Assembly: GCF_029581195.1 (NCBI RefSeq)
Contig: NZ_CP120737.1
Span: 5,991,001 to 6,055,000, forward strand
Source of the DNA: Solwaraspora sp. WMMD791
Lineage (GTDB): Bacteria > Actinomycetota > Actinomycetes > Mycobacteriales > Micromonosporaceae
Reading direction: 5' to 3'
Length of the DNA: 64,000 nt
Below are positions 16,391 through 25,831 of the stretch, piece after piece; position 1 is the stretch's first letter, and each line of letters starts with the position of its first letter. The position numbers and the translations under genes were made by a program. Below the pieces are notes generated by a model. That model saw only the letters and a program-made list of their open reading frames with translations, had not been told where the DNA came from and ran no database searches.

Positions 16391-17228
16391 TAGATCAAAC
16401 ATCGGGACGAGCGGGCAGCGCAGGGGTACGACCGCACCTCGGCAGAAATGTTCGCACGCCATGTGCTGGACCCGACGGTGGAGTTTCTGGCCAAACTGGC
16501 CGGCACCGGTTCCGCGTTGGAGTTCGCGATCGGCACCGGCCGGGTGGCGATCCCGCTTTCCGCGAAGGGCATTTCGGTTAGCGGGATCGAGCTGTCGCAG
16601 CCGATGATCGATCAGCTACGCCGCAAGGTCCCGCTGGCAGACGACCTGCCGGTCGTCGTCGGCGACATGGCGACGGCGACGGTTCCGAAGCGGTTTTCCC
16701 CTGGTGTACGTCGTTTACAACAGCATCGGCAACCTGCGTACGCAGGACGAGCAGGTGGAGTGCTTCCGTAACGCCGCCCGGCACCTGACGTCCGGTCGGC
16801 GGTTCGTCGTCGAGCTGTGGATGCCGGGCATCCGGCGGTTCCCACCGGGGCAGTCGGCGGTGCCGTTCGAAGTGACGGACCGGCATGTCGGCTTCGACAC
16901 CTACGACATGGTCACCCAGCAGGGGACCTCGCACCACTACCGGCGGAGCGACGACGGCAGCGCCAGCTACGGCAACAGCAACTTCCGCTACATCTGGCCA
17001 GCCGAGTGCGACCTGATGGCCCGGCTCGCCGGTCTGACGCTGGAGTGCCGGTTAGCGGACTGGGACGGCTCGCCGTTCACCGCCGACAGCGAGAAGCACG
17101 TCTCCGTCTGGCGTAAGCCCTTGACTGGCCCGGGAGCGAGACCGACCGATGGCGGTCGGAATCTGGATGCGGACGACGGCGCCGTACCGCTAGCGTCGAC
17201 CGGTAACAGCGACGACGGAGCCGAGTAG
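16391..17228 (+). pseudogene. Broken SAM-dependent methyltransferase
   Basis: Two adjacent frames together make a class I methyltransferase. The first runs from about 16394 to 16700 ([20 protein letters not shown], then [20 protein letters not shown] with the SAM-binding loop, then VVVGDMATATVPKRF). The second runs from 16702 to 17228 (VYVVYNSIGNLRTQDEQVEC, RFVVELWMPGIRRFPPGQ, then a C-terminal WDGSPFTADSEKHVSVWR). One extra base in the TTTTCCCC run at 16694-16701 shifts the frame; removing it gives FSLVYVVYN. The 5' end is also missing: an in-frame TAG sits exactly at the edge of the palindromic element and no start codon precedes ATG 16448. Two independent lesions indicate a true pseudogene, though the indel alone could be a base-calling error. 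Confidence 0.8.
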
Positions 17229-17242
17229 CGGTTGCGCCCACC

Positions 17243-17488
17243 GGAGTGACAGAGAGCCGCCCACAGCTGAGAGGGCGGACTCCGGCCCAGCCACGAAGAC
17301 CCTCCTGAGCTGCGGGAAAGAACGGCCCGTACGGGCTCAGTAGACTCCCGCCGACTCGCCCACGTCACGGGTAAGCGAAGGCCGCGCCGCGCGTACACCG
17401 CGATGGCGCGGTGAAGGTGTGGTGGCACCGCGAGGATCCCGCTCGCCCACACCTCTCTGGGGACGCGTTGCGCACACCGGAGGAGGTC
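17243..17488 (+). promoter_or_regulatory. T-box riboswitch leader, translational type
   Basis: The leader has the T-box Stem I distal pattern: CCGGAGT at 17241 pairs with ACTCCGG at 17278, enclosing GACAGAGAG, a CCGCCC/GGGCGG stem and a GCTGAGA apical loop. Downstream, GTGTGGTGGCACCGCGAG (about 17417-17434) matches the conserved T-box, in which TGGC would pair with an uncharged tRNA ending GCCA, i.e. discriminator G73 as in tRNA-Asp and tRNA-Asn. ACCTCTCTGG (17451-17460) is complementary to the ribosome site CCGGAGGAGGT (17477-17487), a sequestrator like those of actinobacterial translational T-boxes. A GAC triplet (17298-17300) is the candidate specifier. The fold was derived by eye. Confidence 0.75.
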
Positions 17489-17494
17489 ACCACC

Positions 17495-18799
<1,305 letters not shown>

Positions 18800-18839
18800 C
18801 GCGGATGGCAAACCGGTGGGCGGTGGAGCGGGGCGGGCG

Positions 18840-18845
18840 TACGAT
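18840..18845 (+). promoter_or_regulatory. -10 element (TACGAT) for leaderless thrS leader peptide
   Basis: TACGAT lies seven bases before the ATG of the leader peptide, the spacing at which an actinobacterial transcript starts on the start codon itself. No clear -35 is visible. This would give thrS its own promoter after the upstream synthetase gene. Confidence 0.4.
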
Positions 18846-18852
18846 CGCGGGC

Positions 18853-18909
18853 ATGGTTTTGTGGTCGGCCACGACGACGCCGGGACGTCCCGGCGTACGT
18901 TCGCGCTGA
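18853..18909 (+). CDS. Candidate Thr-sensing leader peptide of thrS
   Basis: An 18-codon frame, MVLWSATTTPGRPGVRSR, with three consecutive Thr (ACG) codons. It lies 100 bases ahead of thrS and is followed by a perfect palindrome overlapping its middle codons (18877-18896), then a 13-bp terminator hairpin (18930-18958). This is the layout of a ribosome-mediated attenuator: slow decoding at Thr codons would favour readthrough into the threonyl-tRNA synthetase gene. There is no Shine-Dalgarno, but TACGAT seven bases upstream fits a leaderless start. The frame and codons are seen; attenuation is inferred. Confidence 0.6.
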   Translation: MVLWSATTTPGRPGVRSR

Positions 18910-18929
18910 CCTGACCTTCAGCTGACGAC

Positions 18930-18958
18930 ACGGCCCCGGGCGAGACGCCCGGGGCCGT
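18930..18958 (+). terminator. Attenuator-type terminator ahead of thrS
   Basis: ACGGCCCCGGGCG, loop AGA and the exact complement make a 13-bp stem followed by TTT. It stands between the Thr-codon leader peptide and thrS, where a conditional terminator would be placed. Confidence 0.65.
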
Positions 18959-18974
18959 TTCCGGCTTTCCGCAG

Positions 18975-19009
18975 GGTGTCTCGGCCGGGTCACGACCCCA
19001 GGAGACACC
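18975..19009 (+). promoter_or_regulatory. Hairpin sequestering the thrS ribosome-binding site
   Basis: GGTGTCTC (18975-18982) pairs exactly with GAGACACC (19002-19009), with an inner GGGT-CACG-ACCC stem. Most of the AGGAG ribosome site of thrS is inside the right arm, ending one base before the GTG. This could add a translational layer to thrS control. Confidence 0.5.
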
Positions 19010-20377
19010 GTGAAGAACGTCGACCACCGCAAGCTCGGCCGGGAACTCGACCTGTTCGACTCCGATCCGCTGATCGGTGCCGGCCTGCCGTTCTGGCTGC
19101 CGGCCGGCGCGGCGGCCCGCCACGAAGTCGAGTCGTACCTGCGCGAGCTGGAACGCCGCGCCGGATACCAGCACGTCTACTCACCGGTGCTGGGCAAACG
19201 GCAGATGTACGAGTTGTCCGGTCACTGGGCCAACTTCGCCGACGACATGTTCCCGCCGATGGCCCTGGGCGGGCAGCGCGACGACAACGACGCCGACGAC
19301 AGCGATGGCGACGGGGACGGCGACGGCGAGGGGGACGGGGACGCGCTGGTGCTGCGGCCGAGTCTCTGCCCGCACCACGCGTTGATCTTCAAGTCGCGAC
19401 AGCGCTCCTACCGGGACCTGCCGCTACGGATCGCCGAGCTCGGTGCCATGTATCGCGCCGAACGCTCCGGTGTGCTCGGTGGCCTGACCAGGGTCCGGTC
19501 GATCTGGCTGAACGACTCGCACATCTTCTGCGCACTGCCGCAGATCGGTCCCGAGATCGCCGACGTGCTGCGGCTGATGCGGCAGGCGCACGACGCACTC
19601 GGCGTACGGGTGTCGTCGTACCAGTTGTCGCTGCGCGGTGCCGGCGGCAAGTACGCCGGGGACGACGACGCGTGGCGGCAGGCCGAGCGGCTACTGCGGC
19701 AGGCGTTGGACGCGGCGGGTGTCCGGTACGGTGTCGCCGCCGGTGAGGCCGCCTTCTACGGGCCGAAGATCGACGTGCAGATCGTCGACCCGGCCGGCCG
19801 TGAGTCGACCCTGTCCACCATCCAGGTCGACTTCCTCCAGCCGGCCCGGTTCGACCTGTCCTATGTCGACGAGCGCGGCGAACGGGTCCGGCCGGTGATG
19901 GTGCACCGCAGCCTGATCGGCTCGATGGAGCGGCTGTTCGCGCACCTGATCGAGGTGCACGCCGGTGCCTTCCCGGCCTGGTACGCCCCGGTGCAGCTAC
20001 GGGTCCTGCCGGTGGCCGCCGACCAGCGACCGGCCGCCGACGCGCTGTCCGGCGACGCGATCGCCGCCGGCCTGCGCGTCGACATGGACGCCGACGGCAC
20101 CATCGGGGCCCGGGTGCGGGCGGCGGTGGCGCGCAGGGTGCCGTACGTGGCGGTGATCGGGGCCCGGGAGGCACCGTACGGCCGGGTCGCGCTGCGGCTG
20201 CGTGACGGCCGGCAGCTGCCGGCGATGCCCGGTGCCGAGGCGGTCGCGTTGATCGCCTCGGCGGTCGCCTGCCGCTCGGCCGACCTGCTGCCGCCCGACG
20301 CGGCTGCCCGCCACGGGGTCGAGTCCCCGGCGATCTTGCACTTATCGAGGGACATTCACGACAAATCTTCTCGATAA
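19010..20377 (+). CDS. thrS: Threonyl-tRNA synthetase lacking TGS and editing domains
   Basis: A 455-residue ThrRS that begins directly at the catalytic domain (HRKLGRELDLFDSDPLIGAG), so the usual N-terminal TGS and N2 editing domains (about 240 residues) are absent. Zinc ligands are all present: Cys in LRPSLCPHHAL, His in LNDSHIFC and His in MVHRSLIGSMERLF. The anticodon-binding domain follows (about 330-430). An Asp/Gly-rich insert (about residues 88-110, encoded by GAC/GGC near-repeats) interrupts the catalytic domain before LVLRPSLCP and is unusual. It should charge tRNA-Thr but not proofread Ser mischarging by itself. The GTG has AGGAG five bases upstream, within a hairpin. The last residues and TAA derive from the palindrome at 20328-20391. 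Confidence 0.88.
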   Translation: MKNVDHRKLGRELDLFDSDPLIGAGLPFWLPAGAAARHEVESYLRELERRAGYQHVYSPVLGKRQMYELSGHWANFADDMFPPMALGGQRDDNDADDSDGDGDGDGEGDGDALVLRPSLCPHHALIFKSRQRSYRDLPLRIAELGAMYRAERSGVLGGLTRVRSIWLNDSHIFCALPQIGPEIADVLRLMRQAHDALGVRVSSYQLSLRGAGGKYAGDDDAWRQAERLLRQALDAAGVRYGVAAGEAAFYGPKIDVQIVDPAGRESTLSTIQVDFLQPARFDLSYVDERGERVRPVMVHRSLIGSMERLFAHLIEVHAGAFPAWYAPVQLRVLPVAADQRPAADALSGDAIAAGLRVDMDADGTIGARVRAAVARRVPYVAVIGAREAPYGRVALRLRDGRQLPAMPGAEAVALIASAVACRSADLLPPDAAARHGVESPAILHLSRDIHDKSSR

Positions 20378-20391
20378 CTGCAAGATCGCCG
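20328..20391. repeat. Imperfect palindrome at the 3' end of thrS (22-nt arms)
   Basis: CGGCGATCTTGCACTTATCG and two more bases at 20328-20349 pair, with one mismatch, with 20370-20391 around a 20-base loop. The right arm supplies the thrS TAA stop, so the C-terminal residues AILHLSRDIHDKSSR are encoded by the repeat. It also lies 13 bases from the end of the convergent glpK gene and may terminate both. It is unrelated in sequence to the 14.8/16.3 kb element. Confidence 0.75.
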
Positions 20392-20403
20392 AGGGAGGGT
20401 GGG

Positions 20404-21954
20404 CTAGTCGTCCACCCAGTCGAGGGTACGGCTGACGGCCTTGCGCCACTGGGCGTACTCGCGGTCGCGGTGTGCCGGCTCCATCGCCGGCCGCCACTGC
20501 GCGTCGGCCCGCCACTGGGCGCGTAGCGTATCCAGGTCCGGCCAGAAACCGACCGCCAACCCGGCCGCGTACGCCGCCCCCAGGCAGGTCGTCTCGCTGA
20601 CCGCCGGGCGGACCACCGGCACGTCGAGCACGTCGGCGAGGAACTGCATCAGCAGCCCGTTGGCGGTCATCCCGCCGTCGACCCGCAGCCGGCGCAGCGC
20701 CACGTCCGAGTCGGCGTTCATCGCGTCGACCACCTCGCGGGTCTGCCACGCCGAGGCTTCCAGCACCGCCCGGGCCAGATGCCCCTTGGTGATGTAGCCG
20801 GTCAGCCCGGCGACCACGCCCCGGGCGTCGGCCCGCCAGTGCGGGGCGAACAGTCCGGAGAACGCCGGCACGATGTAGCAGCCGCCGTTGTCGTCGACGC
20901 TGCGGGCCAGCTCCTCGATCTGCGCCGCGCTGGAGATCAGCCCCAGGTTGTCGCGCAGCCACTGCACCAGCGAGCCGGTCACCGCGATCGCACCTTCCAG
21001 CGCGTAGTGCGCCGGGGCGTCACCGATCTGGTACGCCACCGTGGTCAGCAACCCGTGCTGCGAGGTGACCGCACTCGTCCCGGTGTTGAGCAGCAGGAAA
21101 CTGCCGGTGCCGTAGGTGCATTTTGCCTCGCCGGGCTGGAAGCAGGTCTGCCCGAACAGCGCCGCCTGCTGGTCACCGAGGGCGCTGGCGACCGGTACGC
21201 CGGCCAGCGCCCCGCCGGCGACGTCGGCGTCCGCCGTACCGTAGATCGTGGCCGACGGAACGATCTCCGGCAGCATCGCGGCCGGAATGCCCGCCGCGGA
21301 CAGGATCTCGTCGTCCCAGCGCAGCGTGTGCACGTCCATCAGCAGGGTCCGGCTGGCGTTGGTGACGTCGGTGACGTGCCGGCCGGTCAGTTTCCAGATC
21401 AGCCAGGATTCCATCGTGCCGAACAGCACCTCGCCGCGCTGCGCCCGCTCGGCGAGGCCATCGACGTGTTCCAGCAGCCACATCGCCTTCGGCCCGGCGA
21501 AGTACGTCGCCAGTGGCAGCCCGGTGCGTTCCCGCAGCCGCTGTTCGCCGTAGGTGTCGCCGAGGCGGTGCAGTTGCGGCCCGGTGCGGGTGTCCTGCCA
21601 GACGATGGCGTGGTGCACCGGCCGGCCGGTGGCCTTGTCCCACACCACCGTCGTCTCCCGCTGGTTGGTGATCCCGATCGCGGCGAGCCCACCAGCGCCG
21701 CCGCCGGCGTCGGCCGCACCGGCAATGCCGGCGTCGGCCAATGCCTGCCGGACCACCTGTTCGACGTTGGCCCAGATCTCCTCGGCGTCGTGCTCGACCC
21801 AGCCGGGGCGGGGGAAGATCTGCCGGTGTTCGCGCTGCGCCATCGTGACGATGGAGCCGTCGGCGTCGAACACGATGCAGCGCGACGAGGTGGTGCCCTG
21901 GTCGATGGCGGCGATGTACCGTCCGGCGGTGGCCGGGCTGCTCTGCGCGGTCAT
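20404..21954 (-). CDS. glpK: Glycerol kinase
   Basis: A 516-residue FGGY-family kinase that phosphorylates glycerol to sn-glycerol 3-phosphate with ATP. Hallmarks are the N-terminal phosphate loop [18 protein letters not shown], the substrate segment [52 protein letters not shown] and the C-terminal FGGY-like signature [20 protein letters not shown]. Length matches the family (about 500). ATG at 21954 is preferred; an in-frame extension upstream is unlike GlpK. It stands alone, without glpF or glpD, and is divergent from the CE7 esterase gene 64 bases away. Confidence 0.93.
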   Translation of the reverse strand: MTAQSSPATAGRYIAAIDQGTTSSRCIVFDADGSIVTMAQREHRQIFPRPGWVEHDAEEIWANVEQVVRQALADAGIAGAADAGGGAGGLAAIGITNQRETTVVWDKATGRPVHHAIVWQDTRTGPQLHRLGDTYGEQRLRERTGLPLATYFAGPKAMWLLEHVDGLAERAQRGEVLFGTMESWLIWKLTGRHVTDVTNASRTLLMDVHTLRWDDEILSAAGIPAAMLPEIVPSATIYGTADADVAGGALAGVPVASALGDQQAALFGQTCFQPGEAKCTYGTGSFLLLNTGTSAVTSQHGLLTTVAYQIGDAPAHYALEGAIAVTGSLVQWLRDNLGLISSAAQIEELARSVDDNGGCYIVPAFSGLFAPHWRADARGVVAGLTGYITKGHLARAVLEASAWQTREVVDAMNADSDVALRRLRVDGGMTANGLLMQFLADVLDVPVVRPAVSETTCLGAAYAAGLAVGFWPDLDTLRAQWRADAQWRPAMEPAHRDREYAQWRKAVSRTLDWVDD

Positions 21955-22018
21955 CCCGCCAGTATGGCCGTGGACAGCGCACCCCATCCGCCCCGCCGTC
22001 GCTGGTAGCGTGCCGGCC

Positions 22019-22993
22019 ATGGCCTGGTTCGATCTTCCCCTCGATCAGCTGCGGCGCTACCAGCCCGAGCTGTCCCCGCCGGCCGATCTGCGCGCGTTCT
22101 GGGACGACACGCTCTCCGACGCCCGGTCGATGGCGGCACCGGCGGTGGCGACCCCGGTGGCGACCCCGCTGCGCATGATCGACACGTACGACGTGAGCTT
22201 CACCGGCTTCGCCGGCCAGGAGATCAAGGGCTGGCTCAACGTCCCGTCCGGTGCCGCCGGGCCGCTGCCGGTCGTCGTCGAGTTCATCGGGTACGGCGGC
22301 GGCCGTGGCCGCCCGCTCGAATGGCTGCTCTGGGCCAGCGCCGGCTTCGCCCACCTGGTGATGGACACTCGGGGTCAGGGCGGGTCGTGGCGGGGCGGGG
22401 ACACCCCGGACGCCGGACCGGACGGTTCCGGGCCGACCACCCCCGGCTACCTGACCCGAGGCGTGCTGGATCCGGCCGGCTACTACTACCGGCGGCTGAT
22501 CACCGACGCCGCCCGTGCCGTGGAGATCGCCCCCGAACTGCCCGGCGTCGACGGATCCCGGCTGGCCGTGGTCGGTACCAGCCAGGGCGGCGGGCTGGCC
22601 CTGGCCGCCGCCGCGCTCGCCGGGGACCGGGTCGGCGCGGTGGTGTCCCGGGTGCCGTTCCTGTGCCAGATCCGCCGGGCGGTGACCATCACCGACGCGG
22701 ATCCGTACAACGAACTGGTCCGGTTCTGCCGAATCCAGCCGGAGCGGGCCGCGGCGGCGTTCGCCACGGTCGACTACGTCGACGCCGCCCACCTGGTGCC
22801 GTGGGCCAGCGCCCCGGCACTGTTCAGCGCCGCCTTGATGGACCAGACCTGCCCGCCGTCGACGGTCTTCGCCGCCTACCACGCCTACGCCGGCCCGAAG
22901 GAGATCGAGGTGTACGAGTGGGACGGGCACGAGGGCGGTCGGTCGCACTTCGACCAGGTGTCGATCGAGTTCGTCCGTAAGCAACTCGGCTGA
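22019..22993 (+). CDS. Acetylxylan esterase / cephalosporin-C deacetylase family (CE7)
   Basis: A 324-residue cytosolic alpha/beta hydrolase (no signal peptide). It shows the CE7 set: RGQGGSW, the nucleophile elbow [12 protein letters not shown] (Ser near 185), the Asp in [18 protein letters not shown] and the His in YEWDGHEGG. Enzymes of this family remove acetyl groups from xylo-oligosaccharides and from cephalosporin C. Length matches the usual 320. The ATG at 22019 is the first codon of the homologous region ([20 protein letters not shown]). It is divergent from glpK. Confidence 0.9.
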   Translation: MAWFDLPLDQLRRYQPELSPPADLRAFWDDTLSDARSMAAPAVATPVATPLRMIDTYDVSFTGFAGQEIKGWLNVPSGAAGPLPVVVEFIGYGGGRGRPLEWLLWASAGFAHLVMDTRGQGGSWRGGDTPDAGPDGSGPTTPGYLTRGVLDPAGYYYRRLITDAARAVEIAPELPGVDGSRLAVVGTSQGGGLALAAAALAGDRVGAVVSRVPFLCQIRRAVTITDADPYNELVRFCRIQPERAAAAFATVDYVDAAHLVPWASAPALFSAALMDQTCPPSTVFAAYHAYAGPKEIEVYEWDGHEGGRSHFDQVSIEFVRKQLG

Positions 22994-23035
22994 GCCCGTC
23001 CGGGGTCGCGTCGGTCACGCCCGCGCAGGCTGACC

Positions 23036-23041
23036 TACGAT
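23036..23041 (+). promoter_or_regulatory. -10 element (TACGAT) for leaderless prs-like gene
   Basis: TACGAT is followed by six bases and then the GTG start, and there is no ribosome site. This fits a leaderless transcript. Confidence 0.45.
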
Positions 23042-23047
23042 CACCTG

Positions 23048-23986
23048 GTGCGTGAGATCGCGGTGTTCAGCGGCAGTGCCCACCCCGACCTGGCTGCGGA
23101 GATCTGCACCCATCTGGACGTGCCGCTGCACCCGGTGCGGGTCTCCCGGTTCGCCAACGACTGCCTCGAGGTGCAGCTGCAGGCCAACTGCCGGGAACGC
23201 GACGTCTTCCTGATCCAGCCGCTGGTACCGCCGGTGCAGGAGCACCTGGTGGAGCTGCTGCTGATGCTCGACGCCGCCCGAGGGGCCTCGGCCGGGCGGA
23301 TCACCGTGGTGCTGCCGCACTACGCGTACGCCCGGTCCGACAAGAAGGACGCCCCGCGAATCTCGATCGGCGCCCGGCTCGTCGCCGACCTGCTGGTTTC
23401 CGCCGGCGCCGACCGGGTGCTGGCGATGACCTTGCACTCCCCGCAGGTACACGGCTTCTTCAGCGTCCCCGTCGACCACCTGCACGCGCTGCGGGAGCTG
23501 GCCGCGCATTTCCGCAACCACGACCTGACCGACACGGTGGTCGTCTCGCCCGACCTGGGCAACGCCAAGGAGGCCGCCGCGTTCGCCCGGATGCTGGGCA
23601 CCCCGGTCGCGGCCGGCGCCAAGCAGCGGTTCAGCGACGACCGGGTGCAGATCAGCGCGGTGATCGGCGACGTCGTCGACCGCGACGTGATCGTCCTCGA
23701 CGACGAGATCGCCAAGGGCAGTACGGTGATCGAACTCATCGACCACCTGCGCGACCTGAAGGTCCGGTCGATCCGCATCGCCTGCACCCACGGGCTGTTC
23801 TCCAGCGGCGCGTTGGACCGGTTGAGCAGCCAGGACGGCGTACTGGAGATCGTCTGCACGAACACGGTGCCGATCCCGGCCGGCAAACGGGTGCCGAAGC
23901 TGCAGGTGCTGTCGGTCGCACCGGCCCTGGCCGAGGCGATGCGCCGGATCCACAATGGCGAGTCGGTCAGCGCCCTGTTCGGCTGA
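23048..23986 (+). CDS. Ribose-phosphate pyrophosphokinase homologue
   Basis: A 312-residue PRPP-synthetase-like protein: EIAVFSGSAHPDLAAEICTH and VSRFANDCLEVQLQANCRER at the N-terminus, then VLPHYAYARSDKKDAPRISI, which matches the conserved ATP/Mg loop (PYxxYARQDRK), and VVVSPDLGNAKEAAAFA. The PRPP-binding loop reads IVLDDEIAKGSTVIEL instead of the canonical DDMxDTxGT, so this is a divergent paralogue; PRPP synthesis from ribose 5-phosphate and ATP is likely but not certain. The GTG has no ribosome site and looks leaderless. The 3' end overlaps the convergent ATPase gene by 20 bases. Confidence 0.8.
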   Translation: MREIAVFSGSAHPDLAAEICTHLDVPLHPVRVSRFANDCLEVQLQANCRERDVFLIQPLVPPVQEHLVELLLMLDAARGASAGRITVVLPHYAYARSDKKDAPRISIGARLVADLLVSAGADRVLAMTLHSPQVHGFFSVPVDHLHALRELAAHFRNHDLTDTVVVSPDLGNAKEAAAFARMLGTPVAAGAKQRFSDDRVQISAVIGDVVDRDVIVLDDEIAKGSTVIELIDHLRDLKVRSIRIACTHGLFSSGALDRLSSQDGVLEIVCTNTVPIPAGKRVPKLQVLSVAPALAEAMRRIHNGESVSALFG

Positions 23987-24446
23987 CCGGGTCGTCGGCG
24001 TCGGCGTCGGCGTCGGACAGCCCGAGGCTGATCCGTACCGTGGTGCCCTCCGGGCCGGTGGCGACGGCCATCGTGTCGGTGAGCCGCTCGGTCAGCCACA
24101 GCCCCCAGCCGCCGGCGGTGTTCGGTGCCGGCCGGTCCCGGCGGCGCAGCCGGTCCGAGCCGATCCCGGCACCGTTGTCGGAGACCTCGCAGAACATCGA
24201 CTGCGCGTCGCGCCACAGCCGCAGCCACCCCCGGCCGCCGCCGTGCCGGACCGCGTTGGTGATCAACTCGTTGACCGCGAGCACGAAGTCGTCCAGGCGC
24301 TGCCCGCGCATGCCGGCCGACGTGGCGCACGATGCCACGTGATGCCGCAGGTCAGTGACCTGACCCCGGTCGAAGGACTCGCTCAGCAGATCCATCGGGT
24401 CGATAGGCACGACCGTACGCGATGATGGGGGATCTGCGTCGGTCAT
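23967..24446 (-). CDS. Anti-sigma-factor-like ATP-binding protein (HATPase_c)
   Basis: A 159-residue GHKL ATPase of the RsbW/SpoIIAB type. The N box is DDFVLAVNELITNAVRHGGG (about residues 53-72), the G1 box CEVSDNGAGIG and the G2 region GGWGLWLTERLTD. Such stand-alone ATPases bind and inhibit sigma factors or phosphorylate STAS-domain antagonists. The tail DADADADD comes from GTCGGC-type DNA repeats and overlaps the prs-like gene by 20 bases. It is divergent from the adjacent sensor kinase gene. Confidence 0.83.
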   Translation of the reverse strand: MTDADPPSSRTVVPIDPMDLLSESFDRGQVTDLRHHVASCATSAGMRGQRLDDFVLAVNELITNAVRHGGGRGWLRLWRDAQSMFCEVSDNGAGIGSDRLRRRDRPAPNTAGGWGLWLTERLTDTMAVATGPEGTTVRISLGLSDADADADDPVSRTGR

Positions 24447-24615
24447 GGCCCATCCGGCTGCTGGTCGTACGGTGCTTTCGCGGCGTTCTCACCCTACGTT
24501 GACCGGTACGGAATTGCACCTCGCACCCGGCGTGTCCGCCGGCAGCGCGCACCGTCGGCCGCGACCGGGTCCGCCCGCACCGCCCCGGCCCGGTCGGGTG
24601 TGCCATCGTCGTCAC

Positions 24616-25806
24616 GTGCGTCACAGCCCTGCCCCCACCGGAACCCTGAGCGTGCCGCTGTGGCGGGCGATCGCGGTCTTCCGGTTCGCCGCCCTCGGCT
24701 ACGTGCTGGTGCTCTACGCCCGTAACGCGGCGGACTACGCGCATCCGTTCCTCGCGGCACCCGTACTGCTCGGGATGATCGTCTGGACGATCACCGCGAC
24801 CTGGGCGTACCCGCGGCGTCAGCTGCGCCGCTGGCCGCTGCTCGCCACCGACCTGGCCGTCGCGCTGGCCACCCTGCTGGTCAGCCCGTGGCTGATCGGC
24901 CGGCCGGCGCTCGCCGACGGGGTGCCGACCATCGCCGTCGCCTGGCTGGCCGGCCCGGTGCTGGCCTGGGCGGTCGCCGGTGGCCGCCGGCTCGGGGTCG
25001 CCGCCGCCGTGGTCCTGGCCGCCACCGACCTGGCGGTACGGGACCGGCTCAACGAGTCGTCCGTGACGCCCGGGGTGCTGATGCTGCTGGCCGGCATCGC
25101 GGTCGGGCACGTCGCCCGGCTGATCGCCACCGCCGAGCAGCGGCTGCGGAGGGCGGTCGAGCTGGAGGCCGCGACGCGGGAGCTGGCCGCCGCGACCCGG
25201 GAACGGGAACGGCTGGCCCGCGACATCCACGATTCGGTGCTGCAGGTGCTCGCGATGGTCGCCCGGCGCGGCGCGCACCTCGACGGTGAAGCCGGCGAGC
25301 TGGCGCGGCTGGCGGGGGAGCAGGAGTCGGCGCTGCGGGCCCTGGTCACCAGCCGGCCGACGGCACCGTCGACGGCACCACCGGCGGACGCCGCCGCACC
25401 GCCCGGTGACGCGACCGACCTGCGGACCATGGTCGCCGGGTACGCCGCCCCCCGGGTCTCGGTCGCCGCCCCGGCCGAACCGGTGCTGCTCCCCGGCCAC
25501 CTCGCCACCGAGGTCACTGCCGCGGTCGGCGCGGCCCTGGACAACGCGTTGCGCCACGGCGGCCCCGACACCCGGGCGTGGGTGCTCATCGAGGCGGAGC
25601 CCGATGCCGTTACCGTGTCGGTCCGGGACGACGGCTGTGGCATCGCCCCCGGCCGGCTCGCCGAGGCCGCCGCGCAGGGCCGCCTCGGGGTGAGCCAGTC
25701 GATCCGGGGGCGGATCGTCGAGGTGGGGGGCACGGTACGGATCCACTCCGCGCCCGACGAGGGCACGGAGATCGAACTGCGGGTGCCGGCACCGGTGCCC
25801 GGCTGA
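24616..25806 (+). CDS. Two-component sensor histidine kinase (HisKA_3, NarL-type)
   Basis: A 396-residue membrane sensor. About six hydrophobic helices (residues 15-170) form the N-terminal sensor, followed by a short coiled linker, the HisKA_3 motif RERLARDIHDSVLQVLAMVA (phospho-His near residue 210) and an HATPase domain with AVGAALDNALRHGG, VRDDGCGIAPG and a G2 region GRLGVSQSIRGR. This resembles the MacS-type kinases. It is 26 bases upstream of a NarL-type response regulator and the two form a pair. The start is uncertain: GTG 24616 avoids the Arg/Pro-rich extension back to 24445, and GTG 24652 is also possible. Confidence 0.85.
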   Translation: MRHSPAPTGTLSVPLWRAIAVFRFAALGYVLVLYARNAADYAHPFLAAPVLLGMIVWTITATWAYPRRQLRRWPLLATDLAVALATLLVSPWLIGRPALADGVPTIAVAWLAGPVLAWAVAGGRRLGVAAAVVLAATDLAVRDRLNESSVTPGVLMLLAGIAVGHVARLIATAEQRLRRAVELEAATRELAAATRERERLARDIHDSVLQVLAMVARRGAHLDGEAGELARLAGEQESALRALVTSRPTAPSTAPPADAAAPPGDATDLRTMVAGYAAPRVSVAAPAEPVLLPGHLATEVTAAVGAALDNALRHGGPDTRAWVLIEAEPDAVTVSVRDDGCGIAPGRLAEAAAQGRLGVSQSIRGRIVEVGGTVRIHSAPDEGTEIELRVPAPVPG

Positions 25807-25831
25807 CGGTGGTGGGACAGGAGTACGGCGA

